Shown here piece by piece: positions 27,556-38,775 of a stretch of 64,000 nucleotides of DNA. Both the position numbers and the translations under genes were made by a program. Origin of the DNA: Arthrobacter sp. ISL-65 (lineage in GTDB: Bacteria; Actinomycetota; Actinomycetes; Actinomycetales; Micrococcaceae). Within the stretch, counting starts at the first letter, position 1. The number at the start of each line of letters is the position of its first letter. The stretch spans positions 1 through 64,000 of the forward strand of contig NZ_JAGGPN010000009.1 of assembly GCF_018613795.1 (NCBI RefSeq), written 5' to 3'. The notes under the pieces are model-generated. The model searched no databases, was not told the DNA's origin, and saw only the letters and a program-made list of their open reading frames with translations.

Positions 27556-29118
27556 CTATTCGGGCACCACCAGGGCGGGGGTGTCCTGGCGGATGGTGTC
27601 GCCGCGGAAGTAGCCGGGCCGCAGCCGAGCCATCACCAGCATGAAGACGATCCCGAGGGCCAGGATCCCCACGCCGAGCACGAACACGAGCCCCACCCCG
27701 AAGATCTCCGAACCGCTGCCGAACTCCGGGGCCCAGCTGTCCGCGGCCGTCTGGATGAAGACGACGGTGAGGACCAGTCCGCCCAGCATGGGGAACAGCA
27801 GCCGCATGAAGAAGTTGCGGACGCTGGAGAACAGGCTGTGCCGGAAGTACCACGTGCAGGCGAAGGCCGTGAGGCCGTAGTAGAAGCAGATCATCAGGCC
27901 CAGCGCCAGGATGGTGTCGTTGAGGACGTTTTCGCTGACCACCTTCATGACGGCGTAGAAGCCGCCGGAGATCCCGCCCGCGATCACCGTGGCGAAGCCG
28001 GGGGACCCAAAACGCTTGCTGACCGACGCGAAACGTGACGGCAGGGCGCCGTAGTGACCCATTGCCAGCAGGCTACGTGCCGGGGAGGCCATGGTGGACT
28101 GCAGGGACGAGGCGGTGCCGGCGAGCACTGCGAGCGACATCAGGATGGCCAGCGGACCCATGACCGGCGAGGCCAGCGCGGCGAAGACATTCGACTGGTT
28201 GTCCGGGTTGTTCAGGCCAATGCCGTCGGCGCCGGTGCCTGCCACCATCATGGTGGCCACGATGACGGCGAGGTAGAGGGCCAGGACGGCGATCGCCGTC
28301 GTGGTTCCTGCCTTGCCCGCGGTGCCCTTGCCGCCCTTGGTTTCCTCATTCACGGTCAGGCACACGTCCCAGCCCCAGTAGACGAAAACGGCGAGTGACA
28401 TGCCGGCGGTGAACTGCTCGAAGCTCTCGATCTTGGCGGGGTTGAACCAGTCCCAACTGAACGCGAGGGAGGAACCGGCGTCACCGGATGCTGCGTGCGT
28501 GAGCGCCATGATGATGAAGACGCCCAGGACCAGGACCTGGAAACCGACCAGGCTGTACTGCACGAGCTTGGTGGCGTGCAACCCGCGGTAGCTGACCCAG
28601 ACGGCGAGAGCCACGAACGTGAGGCAGGTGGCAATATTGAGTGCCGTGTTGGAGGTCAGGTCCGCGAGTTCGGGGTTATTGAACACCTGGGCCAGGAAGA
28701 GGTAGAAGAAGTCCACCGCGACGCCTGCCAGGTTGGACAAAACAATGATGTTGGCGGCGAGCAGGCCCCAGCCGCCCATCCAGCCGACGAACGGGCCGAA
28801 CGCCTTTGTCGTCCAGGTGAACGTGGTGCCGCTGTCCGGGGAGTCGGCGTTGAGCTCGCGGTAGGCGAACGCAACAAGGATCATCGGGATGAACGCGACG
28901 ATAAAGATCGCCGGCAGCTGCACGCCCACCGTCCCGACTGCGGGTCCCAGTGAACTGGTGAGGCTGTAGGCCGGAGCCACCGAGGAAATACCCAGGACGA
29001 CGACGGCCAGGAGGCCCAACTGACCGCCCTTCAGGCCCTTCCCGGTGATGCCGTGCGTTGCTTCGCCGGCCTGGGAATTCCCGCCGGGCTGGATGCTCTC
29101 ACGCGTGGTTTGGCTCAT
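27556..29118 (-). CDS. APC-superfamily amino acid/polyamine permease
   Basis: A 520-residue, roughly 12-helix secondary transporter. LGISSVAPAYSLTSSLG and DSGTTFTWTTKAFGPFVGWMGGW are the APC family signatures of TM1 and TM2-3. It lies 12 bp downstream of agmatine deiminase in the same direction, so it most likely imports agmatine, putrescine or a related amine. The assignment to agmatine is from context only. Confidence 0.88.
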   Translation of the reverse strand: MSQTTRESIQPGGNSQAGEATHGITGKGLKGGQLGLLAVVVLGISSVAPAYSLTSSLGPAVGTVGVQLPAIFIVAFIPMILVAFAYRELNADSPDSGTTFTWTTKAFGPFVGWMGGWGLLAANIIVLSNLAGVAVDFFYLFLAQVFNNPELADLTSNTALNIATCLTFVALAVWVSYRGLHATKLVQYSLVGFQVLVLGVFIIMALTHAASGDAGSSLAFSWDWFNPAKIESFEQFTAGMSLAVFVYWGWDVCLTVNEETKGGKGTAGKAGTTTAIAVLALYLAVIVATMMVAGTGADGIGLNNPDNQSNVFAALASPVMGPLAILMSLAVLAGTASSLQSTMASPARSLLAMGHYGALPSRFASVSKRFGSPGFATVIAGGISGGFYAVMKVVSENVLNDTILALGLMICFYYGLTAFACTWYFRHSLFSSVRNFFMRLLFPMLGGLVLTVVFIQTAADSWAPEFGSGSEIFGVGLVFVLGVGILALGIVFMLVMARLRPGYFRGDTIRQDTPALVVPE

Positions 29119-29130
29119 GACTGGCCCTTT

Positions 29131-30156
29131 CTAGATGGCAGCGGGCTGCTGCTGGGTGATGCAGTGGATGCCCCCGCCGCGGGCGAAGAGTTCGCGGGCA
29201 TCGATGCCCACAACCTTGCGTCCGGGATATGCATCCGCGAGGATGCGGAGTGCCTTCTCGTCGTTGGGGTCGGAGAACGTGCAGGCGATGACTCCGCCGT
29301 TGACCACCACATGGTTGATGTAGCTGTAGTCCACGAAGCCCTCCGGATCCGTCAGGGCAACGGGCGCCGGGACTTCGATGATGGACCATTCCCGGCCGGC
29401 AGCGTCCCTGGTGGAGGACAGGAAGCTGATGATTTCGCGGCTCACCTCGTAGTCCGGGTGAGCGGGGTTCTGCTGGGCATGGACCAGCAGGGTGCCCGGG
29501 GACGGGATGGCGGCCACGATGTCGACGTGCCCGCGCGTTCCGAACCGCTGGGAGTCACGGGTGAGCCCGCGCGGCAGCCAGATCACGTGTGTGGCACCAA
29601 TGGTCCTGGCCAGCTCGGCTTCGACGTCGGCCCTGCTGAGTCCGGGATTGCGGCCCGGATCCAGCTGCACCGTTTCGGTGACCAGCACCGTGCCCTCGCC
29701 GTCCACCTGGATTCCGCCGCCCTCGTTGACCAGCTCGGACACGAGGTGCCGGGCGCTCGAGCGGCCGGCCACCTCGGCGGCAACCAGCGAGTCCTTGTCC
29801 CACTGCGCCCAGTCCTGGGCACCCCAGCCGTTGAAGACCCAGTCCACGGCGCCCAGGGCGCCGTTTCCGTCCAGGACAAACGTGGGGCCGATGTCGCGCA
29901 TCCAGGCGTCGTTGAGTTCCGCCGTCAGTACCTCGACGGCAGGCGACAGGTAGCGGGCGGCGGTACCGACGTCGGACGGGTCCACCACCATGGTGACCGG
30001 TTCAAACTCGACAGCGGCGTTCGCGACGGCGGCCCAGACGGAGCGGGCGGCGTGCGCCGCCTCCGCGGTGTCCCCGAGGGTGTAGCCGCCCGTGGGGAAG
30101 GCCATCCAGAGCCGCTCCTGGCGCGCCGTCTCGGCCGGCATGCGCCACGTGCTCAT
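29131..30156 (-). CDS. aguA: Agmatine deiminase
   Basis: A 341-residue pentein-fold hydrolase (PAD_porph family) converting agmatine to N-carbamoylputrescine and ammonia. WMAFPTG near the start, NDAWMRDIGPTF, VNEGGGIQVDGEG, RFGTRGHVDIVA and the C-terminal GGGIHCITQQQP with catalytic Cys332 are the family motifs. The start overlaps the end of the amidase gene by 4 bp (ATGA), so the two enzymes are made together. Cytosolic. Confidence 0.94.
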   Translation of the reverse strand: MSTWRMPAETARQERLWMAFPTGGYTLGDTAEAAHAARSVWAAVANAAVEFEPVTMVVDPSDVGTAARYLSPAVEVLTAELNDAWMRDIGPTFVLDGNGALGAVDWVFNGWGAQDWAQWDKDSLVAAEVAGRSSARHLVSELVNEGGGIQVDGEGTVLVTETVQLDPGRNPGLSRADVEAELARTIGATHVIWLPRGLTRDSQRFGTRGHVDIVAAIPSPGTLLVHAQQNPAHPDYEVSREIISFLSSTRDAAGREWSIIEVPAPVALTDPEGFVDYSYINHVVVNGGVIACTFSDPNDEKALRILADAYPGRKVVGIDARELFARGGGIHCITQQQPAAI

Positions 30157-31277
30157 GCGCCCACCCCGCTGGTTGAGCCTGCCGAAACCCCGGTCTCGCT
30201 CCCCAACCGCTCCCTAACCTCGCTAGCTCGGCCAGGGAACCCGGCGGTCGTGGCCCCAAGCTCGACCAGCGGATGGCTCCCGAACGGCTCCTCTGGGCGG
30301 ACCGGCTCGGTGAGCCGGGCATACGTGTCCGGGCGGCGGGTGGTCAGGAACGGAAACAGCGTCAGCCAGTCCTTGCGCTGGTCCAGGTCAAGGTCGGCCA
30401 CGAGGACGGCCGACTCGTCGCGCGGGGCCTGGACCAGGATGCGGCCGTAGGGGTCCGAGATGAAGGAGGAACCGTAGAAGTCCAGGCTGCCCTCCTGGCC
30501 CCAGCGGTTCGGCACCACCATGAACAGGCCGTTGGCGATGCCGTTGCCCACAATGACCTGCTGCCAAAGCGGCTGGGTGTCAAAGTCCGGGAACAGCGGC
30601 TCGGAACCGATCGCCGTCGGGTACACCAGCAGTTCTGCACCGCCCAGGGAGTACATGCGGGCCAGTTCGGGGAACCACTCGTCCCAGCAGGTGGGCATGC
30701 CCAGCCGGGCGCCGCCGAGTTCAGCTGGGGCGTGGACCTGGTAGGCGTCCTCCGCGGAGGGACCCTGGCGGAAGAACTTGTCCTCGTAGTATCCGGCGGT
30801 CACCGGGATGTGGAGCTTGTGGGTGCGGGCCAGGAGCTCCCCGGACGGGGACACGAGGATGGAGGTGTTCAGGCCCAGGCCGTCATCCGAGCCGTCCGGG
30901 TTGCCGGCGCGCTGGTAAAGCGAGGCATGGACGGTGATGCCGTTGCGGCGGGCGGCCTCGGCAGCGAAGCGGAAGGTGGGGCCGGTCAGCAGGTCCTCGG
31001 CTGCGTCGGACGGGCGCGGCCGGTCCTGGCCCTGCCGCGCAAGCTCATTCTCCGGAACCTGGTCTGCGGGATAGCGGGAAAGGGTGAGCTCGGGCAGGAA
31101 CACCACGGTGGCGCCCAGCCGGGCGGCCCTGTCGATGCCGTCGTTGAGTTCCGCGCGAAGTGCGGCGGTGCTGCTGTGCCAGCGGTGCTGGACGACGCCC
31201 ACCCTCAAGGCAGGGCGTCCGGACGGCGCTGTCCGTGCGAGCGAAGCAGGCGCGTTGAGGCAGGTTATTTCAATCAT
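30153..31277 (-). CDS. aguB: N-carbamoylputrescine amidase (nitrilase superfamily)
   Basis: A 374-residue carbon-nitrogen hydrolase completing agmatine breakdown to putrescine, CO2 and ammonia. The catalytic triad is visible: Glu63 in FLPELTLS, Lys154 in RTHKLHIP, Cys197 in GMPTCWDEWFPE. ATG at 31277 has GGAG upstream. The protein is longer than the usual ~290-300 residues: the last ~45 residues are encoded by a dispersed intergenic repeat (see 30168-30246), not by family sequence. Under a TetR-type operator at 31308-31332. Confidence 0.92.
   Translation of the reverse strand: MIEITCLNAPASLARTAPSGRPALRVGVVQHRWHSSTAALRAELNDGIDRAARLGATVVFLPELTLSRYPADQVPENELARQGQDRPRPSDAAEDLLTGPTFRFAAEAARRNGITVHASLYQRAGNPDGSDDGLGLNTSILVSPSGELLARTHKLHIPVTAGYYEDKFFRQGPSAEDAYQVHAPAELGGARLGMPTCWDEWFPELARMYSLGGAELLVYPTAIGSEPLFPDFDTQPLWQQVIVGNGIANGLFMVVPNRWGQEGSLDFYGSSFISDPYGRILVQAPRDESAVLVADLDLDQRKDWLTLFPFLTTRRPDTYARLTEPVRPEEPFGSHPLVELGATTAGFPGRASEVRERLGSETGVSAGSTSGVGA
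30168..30246. repeat. Dispersed repeats at the 3' end of aguB
   Basis: Two repeat units lie inside the reading frame. GCTGGTTGAGCCTGCCGAAA (30168-30187) matches the units at 38725, 38949 and 39037. The stretch at 30212-30244 matches 40985-41017 at 31 of 33 positions, including AGCTCGGCCAGGGAACCCGG. They encode the unusual C-terminal tail of the amidase. Confidence 0.8.
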
Positions 31278-31307
31278 GATGATGATTTCTCCAGTGAGAC
31301 GACCGTC

Positions 31308-31332
31308 ACTAAATGAATGACGTTCATTTAGT
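31308..31332. promoter_or_regulatory. TetR-type operator upstream of the agmatine operon
   Basis: Perfect 10-bp arms ACTAAATGAA and TTCATTTAGT flank the 5-bp spacer TGACG, the shape of TetR-family operators. It lies 31 bp upstream of the aguB start codon. No tetR gene adjoins this operon; the nearest (33735) has its own, differently spelled operator. Confidence 0.8.
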
Positions 31333-31445
31333 ATGCACGTGTGGCGGGGGCGTGGCAAGGGCATATTGAATGCGGATCATTTATGACCCCGCTCAGGCAG
31401 GGGCCCGCAAAGTAGTAAGTAAGCTGATCGTGAAATTCGCTTTCC

Positions 31446-31468
31446 GGTGCTCCCGGCGCCGGAGCACC
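31446..31468. promoter_or_regulatory. Inverted repeat upstream of dps
   Basis: GGTGCTCC and GGAGCACC form perfect 8-bp arms around CGGCGCC, 42 bp before the dps start codon. It could be an operator or a leader hairpin; it is not an iron box. Confidence 0.5.
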
Positions 31469-31509
31469 TGCGGTAGCGTCGAAACCACTGGACCAATCGA
31501 GGAGGATTC

Positions 31510-31989
31510 ATGAAGGCTTCACCGACACTGACCAACAACATGCAGGCCGTTCTGGCGGACCTGATCGAACTGCACGTGCAGGGCAAGCAGGCGCACTGGA
31601 ACATCGTTGGGGCCAACTTCAGGGATCTGCACCTCCAGCTCGACGAGATCGTCGACGCCGCCCGGGCCTTTGCCGACGACATCGCCGAGCGCATGCGTGC
31701 CCTGCATGCCCTGCCGGACGGGCGCAGCGTAACCGTGGCGAAGTCCACCAACCTTCCCCAGTTCCCGGAAGGACTCATCAGCACCAAGGATGCGATCGAC
31801 CGCATTGTGGCAGCCCTTGAAGCGGCCGTCGGCACTATGCGCAAGGTCCACGACGAGGTGGATGAGGAAGACCCCACCACCGCAGATCTGCTGCACACCT
31901 TCATTGAAAAGCTTGAGCAGTTCGCGTGGATGGTGGGCGCCGAGAACATGAAGGCGTCGGCCAGCGCCACGAAGCCTGACAGTAAGTAA
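31510..31989 (+). CDS. dps: Dps family ferritin-like DNA-protection protein
   Basis: A 159-residue four-helix protein of the Dps family, which assembles into 12-mers, oxidises Fe(II) and shields DNA. The first ferroxidase ligands are in GKQAHWNIVG (His29) and LHLQLDEIVDAARAFADDIAERM (His41, Asp45, Asp56, Glu60). GAGGATTC precedes the ATG. Both ends are short, with a lysine at the tail (SATKPDSK), so DNA binding would rely on the tail. Monocistronic: a terminator follows. Confidence 0.93.
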   Translation: MKASPTLTNNMQAVLADLIELHVQGKQAHWNIVGANFRDLHLQLDEIVDAARAFADDIAERMRALHALPDGRSVTVAKSTNLPQFPEGLISTKDAIDRIVAALEAAVGTMRKVHDEVDEEDPTTADLLHTFIEKLEQFAWMVGAENMKASASATKPDSK

Positions 31990-32021
31990 CCGGCCGGCGG
32001 GATGCCCCTGCCGCTCGCCAA

Positions 32022-32056
32022 CGGGCAGCCCTGGAATTTCTCCGGGGCTGCCCGTT
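32022..32056 (+). terminator. Terminator after dps
   Basis: CGGGCAGCCCTGG (32022-32034) pairs with CCGGGGCTGCCCG (32042-32054), one G-T pair, with loop AATTTCT, followed by TTTCTG. Confidence 0.8.
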
Positions 32057-32064
32057 TCTGTGGG

Positions 32065-32088
32065 CGGCTGCCGCGCGTGCGGCAGCCG
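32065..32088 (-). terminator. Hairpin after the MFS efflux gene
   Basis: CGGCTGCCGC and GCGGCAGCCG form a perfect 10-bp stem with loop GCGT, 16 bp beyond the stop codon of the minus-strand efflux gene. The T-tract is absent, so it is a weak terminator or mRNA end-protecting hairpin. Confidence 0.55.
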
Positions 32089-32103
32089 GTTACTGCGTCC
32101 CGG

Positions 32104-33666
32104 CTACTTTGCCCGCGGGACGCGGCGAAGTACGACGGCGGCGAGCACCGAGGCTCCCGCCATCAGTACCAGCGCAATCGCCGCGGTGATGTGGACACCC
32201 GAATCAAACGCTGCCCGGGCGGCCGCCGTGAGCCCCTCGGCCACCGGGGCCGGCAGTGACCCCGCCAGCTCCACGGCGCCGGCCAGCGTTTCCCTGGCCT
32301 GATCCGCAGACGCCGCCGGGACCGTCTCGGCAACAGCCTCGGGCAGGGCGAGGTGCTGCTGGTATGACGCGGTCAGGATTGACCCCAGGACGGCTGTCCC
32401 GAGGAGTGAGCCCACTTCGTAGCCCGTCTCCGAGATGGCCGCGGCCGCTCCGGACTTTTCCGCGGGCACCGCTCCCAGAATCAGGTCGTTCGAGATGGTC
32501 TCGGCAGAGCCCACACCCAGCGCCAGAATGAGGAGGGCGGCCAGCAGCGCGGCGGGACCGGCGTCGTGATCCCCGAACGCCACGAGGGCGTAACCGGCGG
32601 CGCTCAGCGCCAGTCCCGCGGCAACCACAAATCCTGGCCGCACCTTCCGGACCAGCGGAACCACCAGCAGTCCCGCCATCACCATGGCGGTCAGGGCGGG
32701 CAGCATTGCCGTGCCGGATTCCGACGGCGACATTCCTTCAAGCAGCTGCAGGTGCTGGGCCAAAAACAGGATGAAGCCGTTGTAGGAGAACAGCGCCAGG
32801 ACATTAGCCGTGATCGCCGTGCTGAACACGCGGTTCCTGAACAGCGACAAGTCCAGCAGCGGGGATGCAAGGGCCTGCTGCCGGCGGACGAACACGAGGC
32901 CCATGGCGAGGCCAAAGGCCAGGATTCCGAGGGACTGCAGGCCGGGGCCGTGGGTGGCCAGTTCCTTGATGCCGTAGACCACCGGCACCATGGTCAGCAT
33001 CGACAGTGCAATGCTGGGCCCGTCCACCCGACCCGGGCTGGGGTCCTTGGATTCCGGAATGAGGAAGCGGCCGAAGACGAGGGGCGGCAGCATGATTGGC
33101 ACTGCCACCAGGAGGATGGCGCCCCACCAGAAGTGCTCCACCAGCCAGCCGCCAAAGATCGGCCCCAGCGCGGCGCCGCCGGAGAAGCCTGCGGCCCAGA
33201 TCGCCACCGCCAGCCTCCGCCTGCCGGGCTCCCGGAAGATGTTGCGGATCAGGGACAGCGTGGACGGCATGAGCATGGCGCCGAAGAATCCCATGGCCGC
33301 GCGGCCGGCAATCAGCCATTCGGCGCTCGGGGCGAAAGCCGACGCCGCGGAGACCGCCGCAAAACCCGAAATGCCGACCAGAAGCAGCCGGCGGCGTCCG
33401 ATCCTGTCGCCGAGGCTGCCCATGGCCACCAGGAGTCCGGCCAGGACCAAGGCGTACGCATCGACTATCCAGAGCAGCTGCACGCCCGAGGGGTCCAGGC
33501 TGCGGGCGATCGCGGGAAGAGCGAACGTCAGCGCGGTGTTGTCCACGGCCACCAGGAGGACCGGGAACATGAGCAGGGCCAGGGCTAACCAGTCGCCCGC
33601 GCCGCCGGCGCTGGAAGCCTGGTTGGCAGAAGTGCGCTCCGGGTGAAGGGCTGAGTTCGTGGTCAT
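32104..33666 (-). CDS. MFS drug-efflux transporter, DHA2 (14-TM) family
   Basis: A 520-residue major facilitator with about 14 membrane helices. AVDNTALTFALPAIARSL in TM1 and GSLGDRIGRRRLLLVG in loop 2-3 are DHA2/EmrB-QacA signatures; RNIFREPGRRRLAVAIWAAGFSGGAALGPIFGG-type motif C is in TM5. It should export toxic cations or drugs by proton antiport. ATG at 33666 is preferred over the longer frame. Divergent from, and probably repressed by, the adjacent TetR protein through the 30-bp palindrome between them. Confidence 0.9.
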   Translation of the reverse strand: MTTNSALHPERTSANQASSAGGAGDWLALALLMFPVLLVAVDNTALTFALPAIARSLDPSGVQLLWIVDAYALVLAGLLVAMGSLGDRIGRRRLLLVGISGFAAVSAASAFAPSAEWLIAGRAAMGFFGAMLMPSTLSLIRNIFREPGRRRLAVAIWAAGFSGGAALGPIFGGWLVEHFWWGAILLVAVPIMLPPLVFGRFLIPESKDPSPGRVDGPSIALSMLTMVPVVYGIKELATHGPGLQSLGILAFGLAMGLVFVRRQQALASPLLDLSLFRNRVFSTAITANVLALFSYNGFILFLAQHLQLLEGMSPSESGTAMLPALTAMVMAGLLVVPLVRKVRPGFVVAAGLALSAAGYALVAFGDHDAGPAALLAALLILALGVGSAETISNDLILGAVPAEKSGAAAAISETGYEVGSLLGTAVLGSILTASYQQHLALPEAVAETVPAASADQARETLAGAVELAGSLPAPVAEGLTAAARAAFDSGVHITAAIALVLMAGASVLAAVVLRRVPRAK

Positions 33667-33669
33667 GAC

Positions 33670-33699
33670 ATAACTATACCGTCCAGACGGTACAGTTAT
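33670..33699. promoter_or_regulatory. TetR operator between efflux pump and regulator
   Basis: A 14+2+14-bp palindrome with one mismatch; the left arm is ATAACTATACCGTC and the right arm GACGGTACAGTTAT. It lies 4 bp upstream of the efflux start codon and 36 bp upstream of tetR, so binding would repress both. Confidence 0.85.
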
Positions 33700-33734
33700 G
33701 AATCTTTTGTTTGGAACGGGGCATGATGGAAGCC

Positions 33735-34274
33735 ATGCCCAGAAAACCGGTCGCCCGCGGCGCAGTGCTCGATGCGTTTGAATCCCTGCTGATCGAGGTG
33801 GGGGAGCGTGCCGCCACCCTTGACGCCGTGGCTGCCCGCGCCGGTGTGTCCAAGGGCGGGCTCCTGTACCACTTCCCAAACAAGGAAGCGCTCATAAGTG
33901 TCCTGCTGGACCGCCTCGACGAGTTCGCGGAGGCGGACGCCCAAGCCATGGCCGGGGCTCCCGAGGGTGCTGCCGCTTACTTCATCAAATCGTCCGTCTG
34001 GGCGGACACCCCGCTGGACCGCGCAATCGTGGCTGCGACGAGGCTGGCCGAGGTGGCGCACGAGGAGACCCGGCGCCGGTTCGCCCACATCCAGCAGCGG
34101 TGGCTCGACGAGATCGCCCGCGATGTCGGACCGGGCCTCGCCAAGGCCGTCCTGTACATGGGTGACGGGCTCTACTTCAACGCCATGCTGTCGATCGGCC
34201 CGGCGGCTACGCCGTCCGAGACCGCGGCCGACGTCGAGAGCCTCCTTGCGGCCCTTGACAGGCTGCGGGGGTAG
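33735..34274 (+). CDS. TetR-family transcriptional regulator
   Basis: A 179-residue repressor with the N-terminal helix-turn-helix at about 20-50 (TLDAVAARAGVSKGGLLYHF, NKEAL). The ligand-binding domain has no recognisable subfamily. ATG at 33735 (MPRKPVARG) is chosen because GGAAG stands 5 bp before it; ATGs at 33723 and 33726 and a TTG at 33711 are alternatives. Divergent from the efflux gene with a shared palindromic operator. Confidence 0.9.
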   Translation: MPRKPVARGAVLDAFESLLIEVGERAATLDAVAARAGVSKGGLLYHFPNKEALISVLLDRLDEFAEADAQAMAGAPEGAAAYFIKSSVWADTPLDRAIVAATRLAEVAHEETRRRFAHIQQRWLDEIARDVGPGLAKAVLYMGDGLYFNAMLSIGPAATPSETAADVESLLAALDRLRG

Positions 34275-34339
34275 GCCGGCTGCGGGGGTAGGTGTGCGCC
34301 GGGCTGCCCGCCGCCGGGGGTAGCCGGCGCAGCCACAGT

Positions 34340-34368
34340 TTGCAGACGCGATCCCGGCGTAGGACAAT
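34340..34368 (+). promoter_or_regulatory. Candidate promoter of the glycine operon
   Basis: TTGCAG (34340-34345) and GACAAT (34363-34368) are 17 bp apart and would start a transcript about 40 bp before the first glycine aptamer. Both boxes are imperfect (3/6 and 4/6), so this is tentative. Confidence 0.35.
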
Positions 34369-34414
34369 AGCCTCTGTGACAGCTGTCACCGCTCAATTAA
34401 ATATGCCTTTGATC

Positions 34415-34662
34415 TGCGGCGGGAGAGTCCTGCAAGTAGGTACAAGCAGGCGCCGTAGGAGCAAAACCTCCCCAGGAATCTCTCAGGCCCATGTACCGCC
34501 GCGGCAAGGCAACTCTGGAAAGCAGCAGGCTGCCCGCATTGAATGTTCCGCCTCCGCGCGGACGGTTCAGGGCATGCTGTGCTCACCGACGGTGCAAGCG
34601 GAGTTGTGCGTAGGCGCAGCAACGCGGAAACTCTCAGGTCCAATACAGAGCGGGGAGGAACC
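34415..34662 (+). promoter_or_regulatory. Tandem glycine riboswitch (gcvT element)
   Basis: Two glycine aptamers lie in the 5' leader of gcvP. Aptamer 1 (about 34417-34525) has GGGAGAGTCCTGC, GCCGTAGGAGCAAAACCTCC and ATCTCTCAGGCCC; aptamer 2 (about 34526-34660) has GACGGTGCAAG, GCGTAGGCGCAGCAA and ACTCTCAGGTCC. The repeated CTCTCAGG and the tandem layout are typical of the family. Glycine binding usually turns these operons on. The second aptamer ends 48-50 bp before the gcvP start, close enough to act on translation or on termination. Confidence 0.94.
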
Positions 34663-34709
34663 CGAATCACTGTGGCGTACCCTGCGCCGCCTTAGTTATG
34701 GAGTTCCTT

Positions 34710-37556
<2,847 letters not shown>

Positions 37557-37568
37557 GGATTCCGCTCA

Positions 37569-38717
37569 ATGACTGAGAACTACACTGCCCTTTACGAGGA
37601 GCACAAGAAGCTGGGCGCCTCGTTCACCGACTTCGGCGGCTGGCAGATGCCGCTCAAGTACGGCTCCGAGCTGGCCGAGCACCACGCCGTCCGCCACTCG
37701 GCCGGCATCTTCGACCTCTCCCACATGGGCGAAGTCTGGGTCACCGGCCCGGACTCATCCGCGTTCCTCGACTACGCACTGGCTGGCAAGATCTCCGCCA
37801 TGGCCGTCGGCAAGGCCAAATACTCCCTGATCTGCAACGAGGACGGCGGCATCATCGACGACCTCATCGTGTACCGCCGCCCCTCCGAGGGGACTGGCAC
37901 CGACCGGTTCCTGGTGGTCCCGAACGCCGGCAACGCCAAGGTGGTGGCCGAGGCCCTGGTGCAGCGGGCAGCGAACTTCGACGTCGCCGTCGAAGACGCA
38001 TCCGCCGAGACGTCGCTGATCGCAGTGCAGGGTCCCAAGGCCGAGGAGATCCTCCTGCGCCTGGTCCCGGCAGCCCAGCACGAGCTGGTGACCGGGCTGA
38101 AGTACTACGCCGCCGTCGAGGTTTCCTTCCTGGTGGGCGGGACCAGCCAGAACCTGCTGCTGGCCCGCACCGGGTACACCGGTGAGGACGGCTTCGAGAT
38201 TTTCGTGGAGAACGACGACGCCGCCGCCCTCTGGCAGTCCATCGTCGCCATCGCGGACGAGGGGGAGCTGACGCCGTCCGGCCTTGCCTCCCGCGATTCG
38301 CTCCGCCTCGAGGCCGGCATGCCGCTGTACGGCAACGAGCTCTCGCTCGACGGTGACCCGTTCGCCGCCGGCCTGGGCCCCGTCGTCGCGCTGTCCAAGG
38401 AAGGCGACTTCGTGGGCAAGGGCGCGCTGGCAGCCAAGAAGGAAGCCGGAGCCGGCTCCACCACGGGCCGCAAGCTCGTGGGCCTCAAGGGCCTCGGCCG
38501 CCGCGCCGGCCGCGGGCACTACCCGGTCCTCAAGGACGGCGACGTCGTCGGCGAAGTCACCTCCGGCCAGCCCAGCCCGACCCTCGGCTACCCGATCGCC
38601 ATGGCCTACGTCGACGTCGCCTACGCCGAACCCGACACCGCGCTGGACGTTGACCTGCGCGGCAAGGCGGAGCCGTTCGAAGTCGTCGCACTGCCTTTCT
38701 ACAAGCGCTCCAAGTAG
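37569..38717 (+). CDS. gcvT: Glycine cleavage system aminomethyltransferase, T-protein
   Basis: A 382-residue tetrahydrofolate-dependent enzyme that releases ammonia and methylenetetrahydrofolate from the aminomethyl-lipoyl group on GcvH. Motifs: FTDFGGWQMPLKYGS, FDLSHMGEVWVTGP, RTGYTGEDGFEIF and ASRDSLRLEAGMPLYGNEL. It begins 12 bp after gcvP with AGGATTCC upstream. It is followed by a 418-bp repeat-bearing gap before gcvH. Confidence 0.96.
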   Translation: MTENYTALYEEHKKLGASFTDFGGWQMPLKYGSELAEHHAVRHSAGIFDLSHMGEVWVTGPDSSAFLDYALAGKISAMAVGKAKYSLICNEDGGIIDDLIVYRRPSEGTGTDRFLVVPNAGNAKVVAEALVQRAANFDVAVEDASAETSLIAVQGPKAEEILLRLVPAAQHELVTGLKYYAAVEVSFLVGGTSQNLLLARTGYTGEDGFEIFVENDDAAALWQSIVAIADEGELTPSGLASRDSLRLEAGMPLYGNELSLDGDPFAAGLGPVVALSKEGDFVGKGALAAKKEAGAGSTTGRKLVGLKGLGRRAGRGHYPVLKDGDVVGEVTSGQPSPTLGYPIAMAYVDVAYAEPDTALDVDLRGKAEPFEVVALPFYKRSK

Positions 38718-38724
38718 CCCGGCG

Positions 38725-38751
38725 AACCGCTGGTTGAGCCTGTCGAAACCG
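38725..38751 (+). repeat. Dispersed repeat unit after gcvT
   Basis: AACCGCTGGTTGAGCCTGTC followed by GAAACC; identical to 38950-38976 across the shared stretch and close to units at 7969, 30168 and 39037. Confidence 0.8.
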
Positions 38752-38775
38752 GCCCGTCGGACCCGCCCCGGGTCC

